Positions 34,011 through 44,032 of a DNA stretch of 64,000 nt are shown here, in pieces. Location: contig CM035230.1 in the NCBI GenBank assembly GCA_020226215.1, positions 1,573,501 through 1,637,500 on the forward strand, given 5' to 3'. The position numbers and the translations under genes were made by a program. The DNA comes from Sindora glabra (lineage: Eukaryota > Streptophyta > Magnoliopsida > Fabales > Fabaceae). The notes below the pieces were generated by a model. That model worked only from the letters and a program-made list of their open reading frames with translations, was not told the DNA's origin and searched no databases. Within the stretch, counting starts at the first letter, position 1. Every line of letters begins with the position of its first letter.

Positions 34011-35105
34011 TTTTTTTATTTATCGTGTGAAAGTAAATAAATAATATTAATTATCATACTTTCACAAAAATTCATGTCTCTGGGGTGCACAGTCAACACA
34101 GTCACCGGCTAATTAATTTAGAAATGAGGAGCGAGGGTGCCATAGGCCAAAAGTGCCATATCGCCTGCCGTTCCTTCCCTTCAGCGCGAACGATGCCATT
34201 TTGTCTAGCGCACCTCTACACGTCATTTGGCGTCTCTCCATCGCTGCTCGTATCTTCTGTGCTTATTTCGATAAAGTGTTTCCAGCGAACGATGAAACGA
34301 ATAATAGTTTCTTAAAAAATAATTTATCGGTACTTTTCACTCCCATTGCCAAAATATTTTATCATTCTAATAAAATAAAAAATAGCTAATTCATGTTATA
34401 ATTCTGATTTCATTACAAAATTAAAAGATTATTGAAATGAAATAATCAGAATTTTTAAAATTTTTAGCTATCTTCAACCTCGCCAGTTTGCATTCATTCT
34501 GTCACAAAATAAAAAAATTCTTATTCAAATAAATACAAAGTGACAAGCATATTATTGGAATAAATATAAAATAAGAAAAATATATTTATTACATTATATT
34601 TCTTTTCATTTTTAGCAATCTTCAACTTTGTATATAAAGAATATTTTAATATACTCAATAAATTTACTTATGTGTAATAACATATTAAATAATTACTTGT
34701 AATAATATAATTCCAAGCGTTAGAAGTTTATAATTTCAAAAATTGATAAAAATTAACTATCATTACATAAAATCTTGAGAGACATTAATGTAAATTATGT
34801 AATTATTTTTTATTGATCCTATATTTTTTAAATAATATTTAATTATTTACTAAATATTTATTATTTTTATTCATTATATTATTATCATTAACTACTTTCT
34901 TATTTAATTCCTATAATAAATTTATGTATTAGATATCAAAGTGGAGTTAACATATTTTTATATGACATCAAATATAATTATAAAATAAATAATTTATTTT
35001 CAAAAATTTATTTTCAATTATAATTATATATTATTTATTTTTATTTTCAAATGATATCAACATTAATTAATTTTAAAAGGGCAAAAATGAAAAAAATGGA
35101 CCAAG
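34011..35105. other. MULE right-hand non-coding region
   Basis: Mostly AT-rich with no gene. A GC-richer patch at 34080-34310 has several degenerate half modules (for example GATGCC-N9-AGCGCA at about 34192) and may be an eroded earlier copy of a module-bearing element. A short inverted repeat TGTGAAAGTA...TACTTTCACA lies at 34026-34066. Confidence 0.4.
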
Positions 35106-35194
35106 GGCGCCACCTTGAATGGCGCCCTCGGAGACCCCAAAGGCGCCATCTTGGATGGCGCCTCCGCCCATGAGGCGCCATCCCGAATGGCGCC
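35106..35194. repeat. right array of three GGCGCC-N9-GGCGCC modules
   Basis: Intact modules start at 35106, 35142 and 35174, all with nine-base spacers (ACCTTGAAT, ATCTTGGAT, ATCCCGAAT). Period 32-36 bp. Confidence 0.95.
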
Positions 35195-35205
35195 TTCCGC
35201 CCCCG

Positions 35206-35286
35206 TGCGTATTTCGGTAATATGTTTCAAAAAAACAATAAAACGGTAATAAGTTTCGTAAAAAACATTAATTTGGTAATTTAGCC
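35206..35286 (-). repeat. right terminal inverted repeat of the large MULE
   Basis: 81 bp, complement of the left TIR with differences mainly in the middle third. Ends ...TAATTTAGCC. Confidence 0.9.
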
Positions 35287-35295
35287 GGTTTAGGC
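35287..35295. repeat. 9-bp target-site duplication of the large MULE, right
   Basis: GGTTTAGGC, identical to 24325-24333. Confidence 0.95.
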
Positions 35296-37292
35296 CATAG
35301 AGCAACTCCTAATTGGTGAGGATTTGGGAATGACTTTCCTTACGATTGTGCCTTTCTAGGATTGGAATGAAATTGAAATGCAGTTAAGTATGGTTTAAGC
35401 TAATAGTTTGTCTATCTTCTCTAAATAAGACCAATGGTAATGTTTGTGGCCGACATAACATGGTTTTGGTGCCATGTTTGCATCATTGTTTGGATTGTTA
35501 ATCATTTTTTAGGGTTTTTCTATGCGATGCTTTATCGTCCTAATGGATAAATGTGGTGTGGTATGTTGTTATCCCTTTCTTCCATCTTTTCATTTAACAG
35601 TTTTCTAATGTTTCCCTTCAATTTCTTCTTCCTATGTGTGGCAAATCATAAACCCTCTATGTACTCTCAAGTATAGCATTGGCTTACTCCCTTTTATTTT
35701 ATTCCTATGATTGTCTTGTTTTTCCCCCCTTATTTTCATCCTTTAGTAGAAATTCATAAGCTTTTTAATTGTCAATTCAGGGCAAATGACCCAAAATTTT
35801 TGGTCTGTATTTGTGACACTCACACTACAACCTCAAGTGCAAAGGAACAAGGGAGCCCAAGTTGAGGTATTTATAAATCATTAAAGTTAACAATTTCTTT
35901 TCTTGTTAATATGAAATTTGAACGTTAACGGAGGACTTGACTGATAAGACTTTAATGAATTAAAGTCAAATTTTGGCTTAATTGTGATTACATCCTTTGC
36001 TTGTTGATTTCATAGTAGTTGAAAAAAAACCTTGAGAAACATTTGATTGTTAGATCTATCACTTCAAACTTTCGCTAATTCGACATTATTCGTAAAACTT
36101 GCAGCACTATGATTTGCAAGACGAATTTCATAAACTAAGAGAAATTTCGGATGAATTTCAATAACTAAAAGCTAAAATTTTGAATGTATATATTGTCATG
36201 CTTAATTCAACCAAACCATGACCAGATTTGATCATTTCAAAATAACAAGAGATGTGACATATGTTCTGTAATTGAAATTCTGAATGTGTTATAAGGGATA
36301 TTTAAGTATCTAGAATCCTATTGAAATTTTTTTCCAATGATTTTCCATAATTTTTCATAATCAAAATGCATTTACTAGTCTTTTGTAATTCTTCTTTTTA
36401 AAAAGAACTATTACAAAAATTTGTGATAGGGCCTTTAAAGATTTTTCCTTGCTGTTCTCATCATGTTTTAGGATTTTATTTCTTATGATTTTGTATGGCT
36501 TTATATTTTGAATGTATGGCTATTCACTCATCAATTAATTTATTCTAATGCATAAATTACCTTTTGCTTTCTACCAAGTCTGCATTAGATCTTTAATATC
36601 CATGCAAATTTAGGAATATTGATATGAAGAAACATGTGTCGATGCAAATTCTAAAGTAGTTTCTTGTTTTTTTAAATCATTATGTTCACATATGAAAGCC
36701 TAAACAACATGTCTAGCTTTTTTAGTGGCTAAGCATTTATCAAGCTTACCTTGGATTATTAATCATATGCTATTCTTTTCTTTACTAGAATTATTCATTG
36801 ATTTAGCTTATATGACTTTGTAATTGTAGATATACACTTGCTTTAACAGAAATCTATTGGGACTTTTTTGCTATTGAACTATGATAACACTTAACAATTC
36901 CAATATATCGCAATAAAGACAAGATTCAGATAGGCTTTGCTCATCCATCACCAATTATCACATTGGTATTTAATCAAGATATAAATAACGAATGTAGTTG
37001 CATTTTGCTATATACATAATATATGTTTGCTTACAAGATACATAGAAATATTTGTAACCTTGTAAAGATTATGTACTTTTAGAATCTTAATGGCATTTAT
37101 GTAATAATAGTTTAATTTGTATAGAGATAACAATATTTTAATAAAATATTTTTCCCCAAATCAAGTATTATCCACTATCTTGCATTCAATTCCCATAATT
37201 TGGTCGGAATCCTTGATAAAAGCTATTGAAATTATCATTAGCTGTGTTAATATATCAAATCATTAATGCCACTTTATGTGTTCCTATTATAG
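35296..37292. other. T-rich non-coding DNA, intron-like
   Basis: No transposon domain was recognised. T-rich tracts before AG and several GT donors give it the look of plant intron and untranslated DNA. One possible exon, 35781-35866, ends at GAG|GTATTT and is phase-compatible with the candidate exon at 37293-37445. Confidence 0.35.
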
Positions 37293-37445
37293 ATTCAAAT
37301 ATTTAAGAAGAGGAAGAAAGCAAGAAAGTATGCAAAGAAGGTTAAAGCAAAGGCTAGGAAGAAAATGCATGAAATATCTAATCCTCTGGAGCCTTATGTT
37401 TGCAAATATATGGAAAGAATGAATTTGGAATTCATTAACAATTAA
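37293..37445 (+). CDS. candidate terminal exon of an unidentified host gene
   Basis: After a plausible acceptor (TTCCTATTATAG) there is a 50-codon open stretch ending in TAA: 'IQIFKKRKKARKYAKKVKAK' then 'ARKKMHEISNPLEPYVCKYM' and 'ERMNLEFINN'. The first half is very basic and the second looks like ordinary folded protein, which is unlike the surrounding frames. A possible preceding exon (35781-35866) would read '...QMTQNFWSVFVTLTLQPQVQ'. I do not recognise the family. It could equally be a chance frame. It lies about 2 kb beyond the large MULE on the same strand. Confidence 0.25.
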   Translation: MQIFKKRKKARKYAKKVKAKARKKMHEISNPLEPYVCKYMERMNLEFINN

Positions 37446-37911
37446 CATACCAAATAAGAATCCCTAAATCACATCATGTCCTGCATTAACTGCAAGTTTT
37501 AGATAGTGACCTATGTCATCAAGAGAAATCTTGATTCCAAGGAATTGCCTATATGTTTAATTCAAGATAGGAAGTAATTTGGATTCTAATCTCATTATCA
37601 TAACTACTAGAGAAAAGTAGTTGTAATTCATACTCTAATTTCTTTTATTCTTTTTGGCCCTATTTTTTTGTTATATACTAAAGGCATTTCTTATTATACA
37701 ATATGTTAGATGAGAGAGGCATTGTGCAATAACTATTTTGTTAACCTTGTGTTCCTAGAAGATATTTTCACTTTCCCAGAGTAATTTTGTTCATGTGCAT
37801 ACTTTTTCATGGAACCAAGCAAGTAAATTACTTGCTTGTATGGTGACAAAGACCAAGTAAAATTAATCGCCAAAGCATCTAGGTTGGAATCAATTTATTT
37901 GTTTATTGTAT
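37446..37911. other. non-coding DNA
   Basis: Nothing recognised. If the candidate exon before it is real this would be its 3' untranslated region and flank. Confidence 0.3.
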
Positions 37912-38075
37912 CTCCTGCTACGCTTTTTTTTTAGTAATCATAGGAGTGGTTAAACCACTAGACACACACACGCAAGGACCAAGGATCAAACCCTAGATGT
38001 AGCAGAAGGCGTAAAGCCTTCAAGGGACATCGAATGCCACTTAAGTCAAAGGCTTTCGACTCCTACTATGCTTTT
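37912..38075 (-). mobile_element. tRNA-derived SINE with 16-bp TSD
   Basis: Flanked by CTCCTGCTACGCTTTT (37912-37927) and CTCCTACTATGCTTTT (38060-38075), 14 of 16 identical. Read on the minus strand, the body has an RNA polymerase III A-box-like GACTTAAGTGGC (near 38047-38036) and a B-box-like GGGTTTGATCC (near 37994-37984), about 50 bp apart, and ends in a poly(A) tail (the T run at 37924-37932 on the plus strand). These are the defining parts of a tRNA-related SINE, here about 130 bp. The family was not named. Confidence 0.75.
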
Positions 38076-40600
38076 ATTTGCATGAAAAAATTTAGACTAT
38101 CTAATTATGGAAGTCAAATTTGAGTTAAGATTGACATTGTCAAAATATGACTAATAATGTGAAACACTAATTTAAACTAACCTTGTCAAATTATGACTAA
38201 TAAAAGGGAATGAAGGAAGTAATTGGAAGTAAATTAAGGGAATTCCTAATTGTCCCAAACAAAATAGGATGAATAAAGGATCTGAATGTTTTGGTATGTT
38301 GATTATCCATGCAAATCGCATTGTGTATTTCAATCCTATGATTGCTATGCATTCACCATCCATTTTTGGTGCATAACATTGGGACACATGGTAATACTCG
38401 TAAATTAAATACAATAGCTACAATTGGAGCTATGAAATATCTTTTATTATCAAGCTCACATAAATTATTGGTATTCTTATTTGTTTGAGTGAATGATCAA
38501 TAATCCAACTATAATCGTATTTATTGCAAATTATTGAGTCCTATACTAATAAATGATTGAAAATCCAACTGTAACTATATTTATTACAAATAATTGTGAT
38601 GGTCTTCCAAGAAGTGAAAATCTGAGGTGAACTTCAACCTTTACTATATATTACATGTATTATATATGTTTGGGAAGACCAAAATATACTAATTTATATC
38701 CACATATCTTTGTTATACATCCAAAAGTATAACATTAACCATAAATATTGTCAAAATAATAACTCTATGCCTGCTAAACATCTATTTATTCTCATTTGTA
38801 ACATTATATTGTTTATTATACACTATAACTATTAAACCCCTAATAGACCTTACTAGAGAGGGGAGGAAATGTGACTCAAAGAACTTTCCAAACCACTCCA
38901 TATTGCTAAGGAAGGAACATGAAAAACAAATAAATCATGTTAAGATAAAGCTAGTGTTGGTCCCATTAAGTCCAACTAGCTTCATTTCCTACATGAGGGA
39001 TACTGTTGGCCTTTTCATATTTGTCAATGTTGAAGTTGACCACACGTTACTCCTTCTTTATTTACTAGCAATGCCTTCAACTTGTTCATTGGATGCTCAA
39101 AGCTCATCACACCTCTTTCATTATGAAATATAGACCTTGCATTTATACAAGTGTATGAACTCAACATTATTTTGAAAAAGGAAATCAGCATCTTCAAACA
39201 TCCATTTTTAGCCTCAGAGTTCACGTAATTTAATCTTTAATGGGCTTGCTCCAACAGTAAATTACTTTTCATCCTTTAAGTTTATCTTAAATTATACAAT
39301 TCCTATTTGTTTAGTAAAATTACATTTAGTTTCTTATTTTGAGTATTAACATAATATACACACTATTATCTTTTCTCAAACCTTACATAGATATCTTGTG
39401 TACTAAGATAAATTCTTTATTTTACAACATATAAACAAAGAGATATTTCTATAAGTTTATCATAATTTAAAAGAGTTAAGTGTAATTCACTTGTAAATGA
39501 ATAAATAGGAGCAATGATTACTTGTGGGAAAGGAGTAAAAGATTTGGCACAACTAACTTTTATGACTTCCAAAGCATAAGAGATTACTATAGATCCATCA
39601 GCTGCAATACAACTTAACCCTGCCATTAGAACCCTACAACCAAAAATCAATATATTTTCTTAAGGTTCATATTTTTCATATCTTTCTAATTACCCTTTCA
39701 AATGAAAATTAAAACTAAACAAAACAGAAGCATTTAGATTGTTGTAACTATAAGAAAGTAATAGTGTGTAGATCTAAGTTAAAAATTAAAAAGCATGGTA
39801 GAATAAAGTTAACCCAACTAAATTACCAGTGTAGCAAAGACAATACTAATTGTGTTGTTATAGACAATAAAGGCAAAGTTGTCATTAAGATCCTTCGTAA
39901 AATGGCTTACAAGGTAAGGAATGCAGTATCTTATAAGCTTCAATCACAGACATGGCTTCATTATAGATTTTTTCACAAACCATATTGCTTTATTAGTGAA
40001 CATAGATTGTTCAAACTCCCCAAGAATGGACATAAATCATTTTTTACACTAGAGAATAGCGTATATAGCACCTTTGCAACATTTCTATTTTTCTTACTAA
40101 AAACCTATGCACTTATCCAAATGCTTATGATAAGGTGATGCTAGCAGTAGAAGGCTTAAGCTACTAAAGATACATAGAGTGCATCATCCTAACAATGATA
40201 AAGTACTAACATTTCAAATTTTAAACTAGTGGTGATGCATTTCAACAAACTACAAAATGCCTATAAATAATATTGGATCTTACATTTTCTACCATTGATA
40301 AGGAAAATGTTGAAAATGACCTACATTAAAATAACTACAACATTTTCTATAGCATTGGAGAAAGTTTAAATCACTTTATTTACCTTAAAAGCTGCAACAA
40401 TCTACCTCGGACAAAAGGGTTACAAAAAGTGATTTCACCACTATGAATGGTCTCTAACCAATACTGCATCGCAATCACTTACAATCATTGATACGATTAG
40501 CAATATATCCAATGGAACTCACCATGCTTTACCCATGTTGTGTCTTCTTCATCCCTCTTTAGTTCACATTGTTATCAATTTTCTTCTCTTTTAAATTTCC
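38076..40600. other. AT-rich DNA without recognisable genes
   Basis: Several short frames occur (38903-39133 and 39764-40138 on plus, 39417-39650 on minus) but none shows a domain, good codon context or plausible splice partners. The 124-codon frame at 39764-40138 has basic residues early and a hydrophobic end and is treated as chance. Confidence 0.35.
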
Positions 40601-41613
40601 TTTTTTTAAGAAATAGTTGCGGACTCTCTTTATTTTGCTAAAGGGCAGAAGTTGAAATTGGCTTTGCTAAAAAAATGACTGGAAAGAGCAAATTGCCTTT
40701 CCACGTGTAAGTTTTAGATGAGATTTCAAGTCTGAGTATATAATGAGTACCATAAGAAAGAGTACCCAAGAAACCCCTAAAATAAAAATATAAAAGCTGA
40801 TGTGAAAGGTGGCAAAAAGAAAATAAAAGTTGGTTTACACAGTAAAAAGGTGCCAACGTAAAGAAAGAGAAAGGACCAGCACAAATTAATAAAAAATGGT
40901 GGCAATTTGACGGAAGAAAAATTAAAAGTGAAGCCATGGGTGTGATATGGTACTCCCACCTATTATAAAATAAGTTCAATTCTTTTATTAAATCTTGTCC
41001 CTTAATTTAATTTAAAATTTATTTAAGCCATTCATTTATCTTAATTCATTTTCATAAATTAATTTTATCTAAAAGCTTAACTCAATTATTCTTAATCTTA
41101 TCTTAATAAAAATATATTTGTAATAACTTAATTAATTTAAAATTTATAAAATAAAGATTTTACTTCCTATAATTCCTAAGATAAATTTATTAATTACTAA
41201 CAATTTATTCAATACTTTCAATTTATGAAAAAGTCCTCATAAAATATTTAAACAAACTTCCAATTAATAATGACCATTTAAAATAAATCTATTTTAAATT
41301 TAAATAATTCTAAAAAAATAACTTATTAAATACAATAATTTATTATAAATCCTTACACCCATATTGCAATAACATTTTTCTATTATTTATTTTTTTAACT
41401 TATAGAAATTTTTTATAAGAATTATTTTAAACTAATCTTAAATTAATATTGGCCATAAAAATAAAAATAAATATATCTCAAATATTATCATCAATTTCAT
41501 TTTAATATTTTAAAATCCTTTAAAAGAAAAGGAATTAAAATCATATTTAACCAAATAAATATTAAATAAAAATTAATAATCACAAGCATTGAAATTTAAT
41601 TGGGGATATTACA
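40601..41613 (-). repeat. possible minus-strand gypsy LTR ending at 41613
   Basis: On the plus strand this block ends GGGGATATTACA at 41613, the complement of the TGTAATATCCC start seen in LTR-A and LTR-B, and it directly precedes chromovirus pol. It is very AT-rich from 40975. The other LTR end and the TSD could not be identified, so extent is uncertain. Confidence 0.35.
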
Positions 41614-41949
41614 AATTTGAACTACATAATTTTGGTGAAAGAAGCAACTAAAGGATTAGAATCCAATTTAACTATTGATGAAAAAGAAATAGTGAGCTAC
41701 TAAAGAAAAATCTAAGTTTCTACTAATGAATCGAATGAATTGATGCACTAAGGGCACAGTTCATTTTATACTATGCATTTTGGAGTAAAAAAGATGTCTT
41801 GTGACATGAAGGATGTCTTCTAGTGGAAGGGAATGAAAAGAGACATATTGGACTATGTGATGAAATGTTTTACTTACTAATTAATAGGTGAAAGCAAAAC
41901 ATCAATGCTTGGTTGGAATGCATTACTTACTTCCAACATTTAAACCTAG

Positions 41950-42880
41950 CATCCCACTAAAAACATGTATTTTAAGTTAAAAACATTCAAAAGTCATAAC
42001 CTCATGTTCGGTTGTCTATTTGGGAAAAAATTATATATTTATCCATTTGCAACACCATAATAAGGTTTAGTCCCTTACAATCATTTTTATAGACTTTTTT
42101 CATTTTTTCCTCCATTTTTTTGTCATTTTTAGCCAATTTTGGACTTCTCTATAACATTTTGTCAAACACATGTAAGAAGCATTATATCATTATTTAATCA
42201 TCTTTAATCTCCATTATAGCATTTTATTAAACAAATAATAAATATTTAAAACTCAAAGACAAGCGCAAAAATTATACAAAGGAAAAAAATCCCCTAAAAA
42301 AACTTTGCACAAAAAATCATAGAAATTGAAGAGATACAAATCTAGGAAATAAAAGTAAGAAAAATAACTCTTATGTTTAGAACCCACTTCATGCTTGATG
42401 TTGTTGAAAGAGTACCAATAGTTTATTGACGTGTAATGGAGGATAGAGTAAGATCTAATCTTCGTAAAAAAAGTTGGACAATGATGAAGACCAAGTTCAA
42501 GAGTTTGAAAATAAATGAGAAGGAAAAAAAGATTTATTTTATTTTATAGTGCAAAAAACTCATGGCAAGAAAAGATGATAATTTTTTAAAGGAACTATCA
42601 TCTAAAGTGTCCTTGTATTTTTAAAAAAGGCACCACTCATATGACTTTATATGTTGGTTATTTTAGGAATCAACATGCAAAATCTCATGGAAAGAAAAGA
42701 TGGTGATCTTTTAAAGAGCTGATGTCTAAAGCATCCTCTTATTTTCAAAAGACATCATTTTTTTGAACTAATGTGATAAGCTATAGTTATTTTTAAAAAT
42801 GCCAACGTGCCATTATATTCATTAGTTTTCTCTTTAACTAACATTGATATGCTTGCTAACGTTAAAAGGAAACTATATTA
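41950..42880. other. unidentified ~930-bp insertion in the chromovirus integrase
   Basis: Integrase similarity stops after 'VKAKHQ--VG' and resumes with 'ITMDY'. The DNA between is not integrase, has no terminal repeats that I can define and no clear TSD. It includes a ~126-bp imperfect tandem duplication starting at 42551 and 42677. Confidence 0.5.
42551..42800. repeat. imperfect tandem duplication, ~126 bp
   Basis: Copies starting at 42551 and 42677 share 'GCAAAA-CTCATGG-AAGAAA', 'GATGATAA', 'TCTAAAG-(G/A)TCCT' and 'TTATTTT-AAAA'. Confidence 0.7.
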
Positions 42881-44032
42881 TAGTGTGAGAAAGCATCACC
42901 ATGGATTACTTAATCAAGTTGCAAGGATGCAAAAAAAGTACAATTCTATATAAGTCATCATTGACAAATTAATGAAATATGCATATTTCCCACTTGTCAA
43001 GACTACTTTCACAATAACTCAGCATAATTAGATGTATCTTAATAAGATCATTTCATTGCATGGGGTTCCATTTACAATCATGTCACTTTATAATACTCAA
43101 TTGACATCTCACTTCAGGTAATTGTTTTAACAAACGTTGGGAACTCACTTGTGATTTAACATAACATTTCATTCGCAAACTAATAAACAATATGAAAGGA
43201 TTATTCAAATACTAAAGATATGCTTCAATCCTACACTTTAGAATTTAAAAGGATAAGCAACAAATACCTATTATTAATTAAATTTGCTTATAACCACAAT
43301 TATCAATCCAAGATCTAAATGGTAACCTATAAAGTGCTTTATAGTCAGAAGTATCATTTCTGGTAGGATGGTTTAAACCATGGGAAGTAAAACTCTTAGG
43401 ATCGAACTTAATGGCCAATGTGTTGGAAAAAGTTTAAATTATTTGAAAGCAGTTAAAAATAACCTAAGATTGATAAAAAATCTTATACAAATAAGAGAAA
43501 GAAAAAGTAACAATTCTAATTAAGAGATATAGTCTTTCTAAAAGTCTCACCCATGAAAGGTGTAATGAGATTTAGGGAAAAGGGCAAATTAGCACCTTAT
43601 TTCATCAAACCCTTCCTAATTCTCAAATGTATTAGAGTAGTGACTTATTAGCTAGAGCTGTTGGATAGTCTACAAGCTATTCATACTATATTTCACATGT
43701 CAATGCTTCATAAGCACTTACCAAATGACTCCCATGTGGTTTGAGATGAACTTTTATAGTTGAACCTTAAAATGTCCTATGAAGAATAATCGATCAAGAT
43801 CCTAGATTATTAGGTTTGGAAACTAAAGTCCAAGGAAGTCTTATCTATGAAAGTTCATTAAGAATGTTAGGGCGTGAAGGAGAGTACATAGGAGCTAGAG
43901 TTAAAAATACAATAACAGAACCTCTGTTTATTTGGTAAGTGATAAGTTTAGCTTCATTATATTATCATGCTACCATTATAATATAATGCATTCTAAGAAT
44001 TTGAGGATGAATTCTTTTAAAAGGAGAAGTAT

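Larger units (their letters stand above)
24334..35286 (+). mobile_element. complete Mutator-like DNA transposon (MULE), 10.95 kb, with transposase and PMD genes
   Basis: Bounded by a perfect 9-bp TSD and by 81-bp terminal inverted repeats beginning GGCTAAA(A/T)TACCAAATTA. Internal order: left TIR, GGCGCC array, promoter-like TATA and leader, long AT-rich untranslated/intron region with a 341-bp duplication, MuDR-type transposase gene (27366-30182), PMD gene (30508-32979), a nested 719-bp foldback MULE (33283-34001), a GC-richer remnant, right GGCGCC array and right TIR. Both genes read away from the left TIR. The structure is that of an autonomous element that has picked up nonsense mutations (one in the transposase, three in the PMD gene). 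Both ends, TSD and gene content are read directly; whether PMD takes part in transposition is not known. Confidence 0.95.
41614..44030 (+). pseudogene. chromovirus (Del/Tekay-like) integrase and chromodomain, broken
   Basis: Integrase half of a chromovirus pol. I read the zinc-finger part at 41640-41940 ('KMSCDMKDVF*WKGMKRDIL', then 'VKAKHQ'), the core from about 42880 ('ITMDY', 'KTTFTIT', then 'SLHGVPFTIM' near 43057 and 'FHSQTN' near 43167), the C-terminal 'MKGVMRF-EKGKLAPYFIKPF' block (43550-43615) and a degenerate chromodomain near 43780-43910. The reading ends with 'FEDEFF' just before a purine tract AAAAGGAGAAG (44019-44029) and the LTR. About 930 bp of unrelated DNA (41950-42880) interrupts the core. 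Many stops. The chromodomain and the order of blocks mark it as a chromovirus. Confidence 0.85.

Noticed and set aside
39764..40138. 124-codon open frame
   Set aside because: Longest orphan frame in the region, but no recognisable domain, no splice partner and composition typical of the flank. Kept only as a note.
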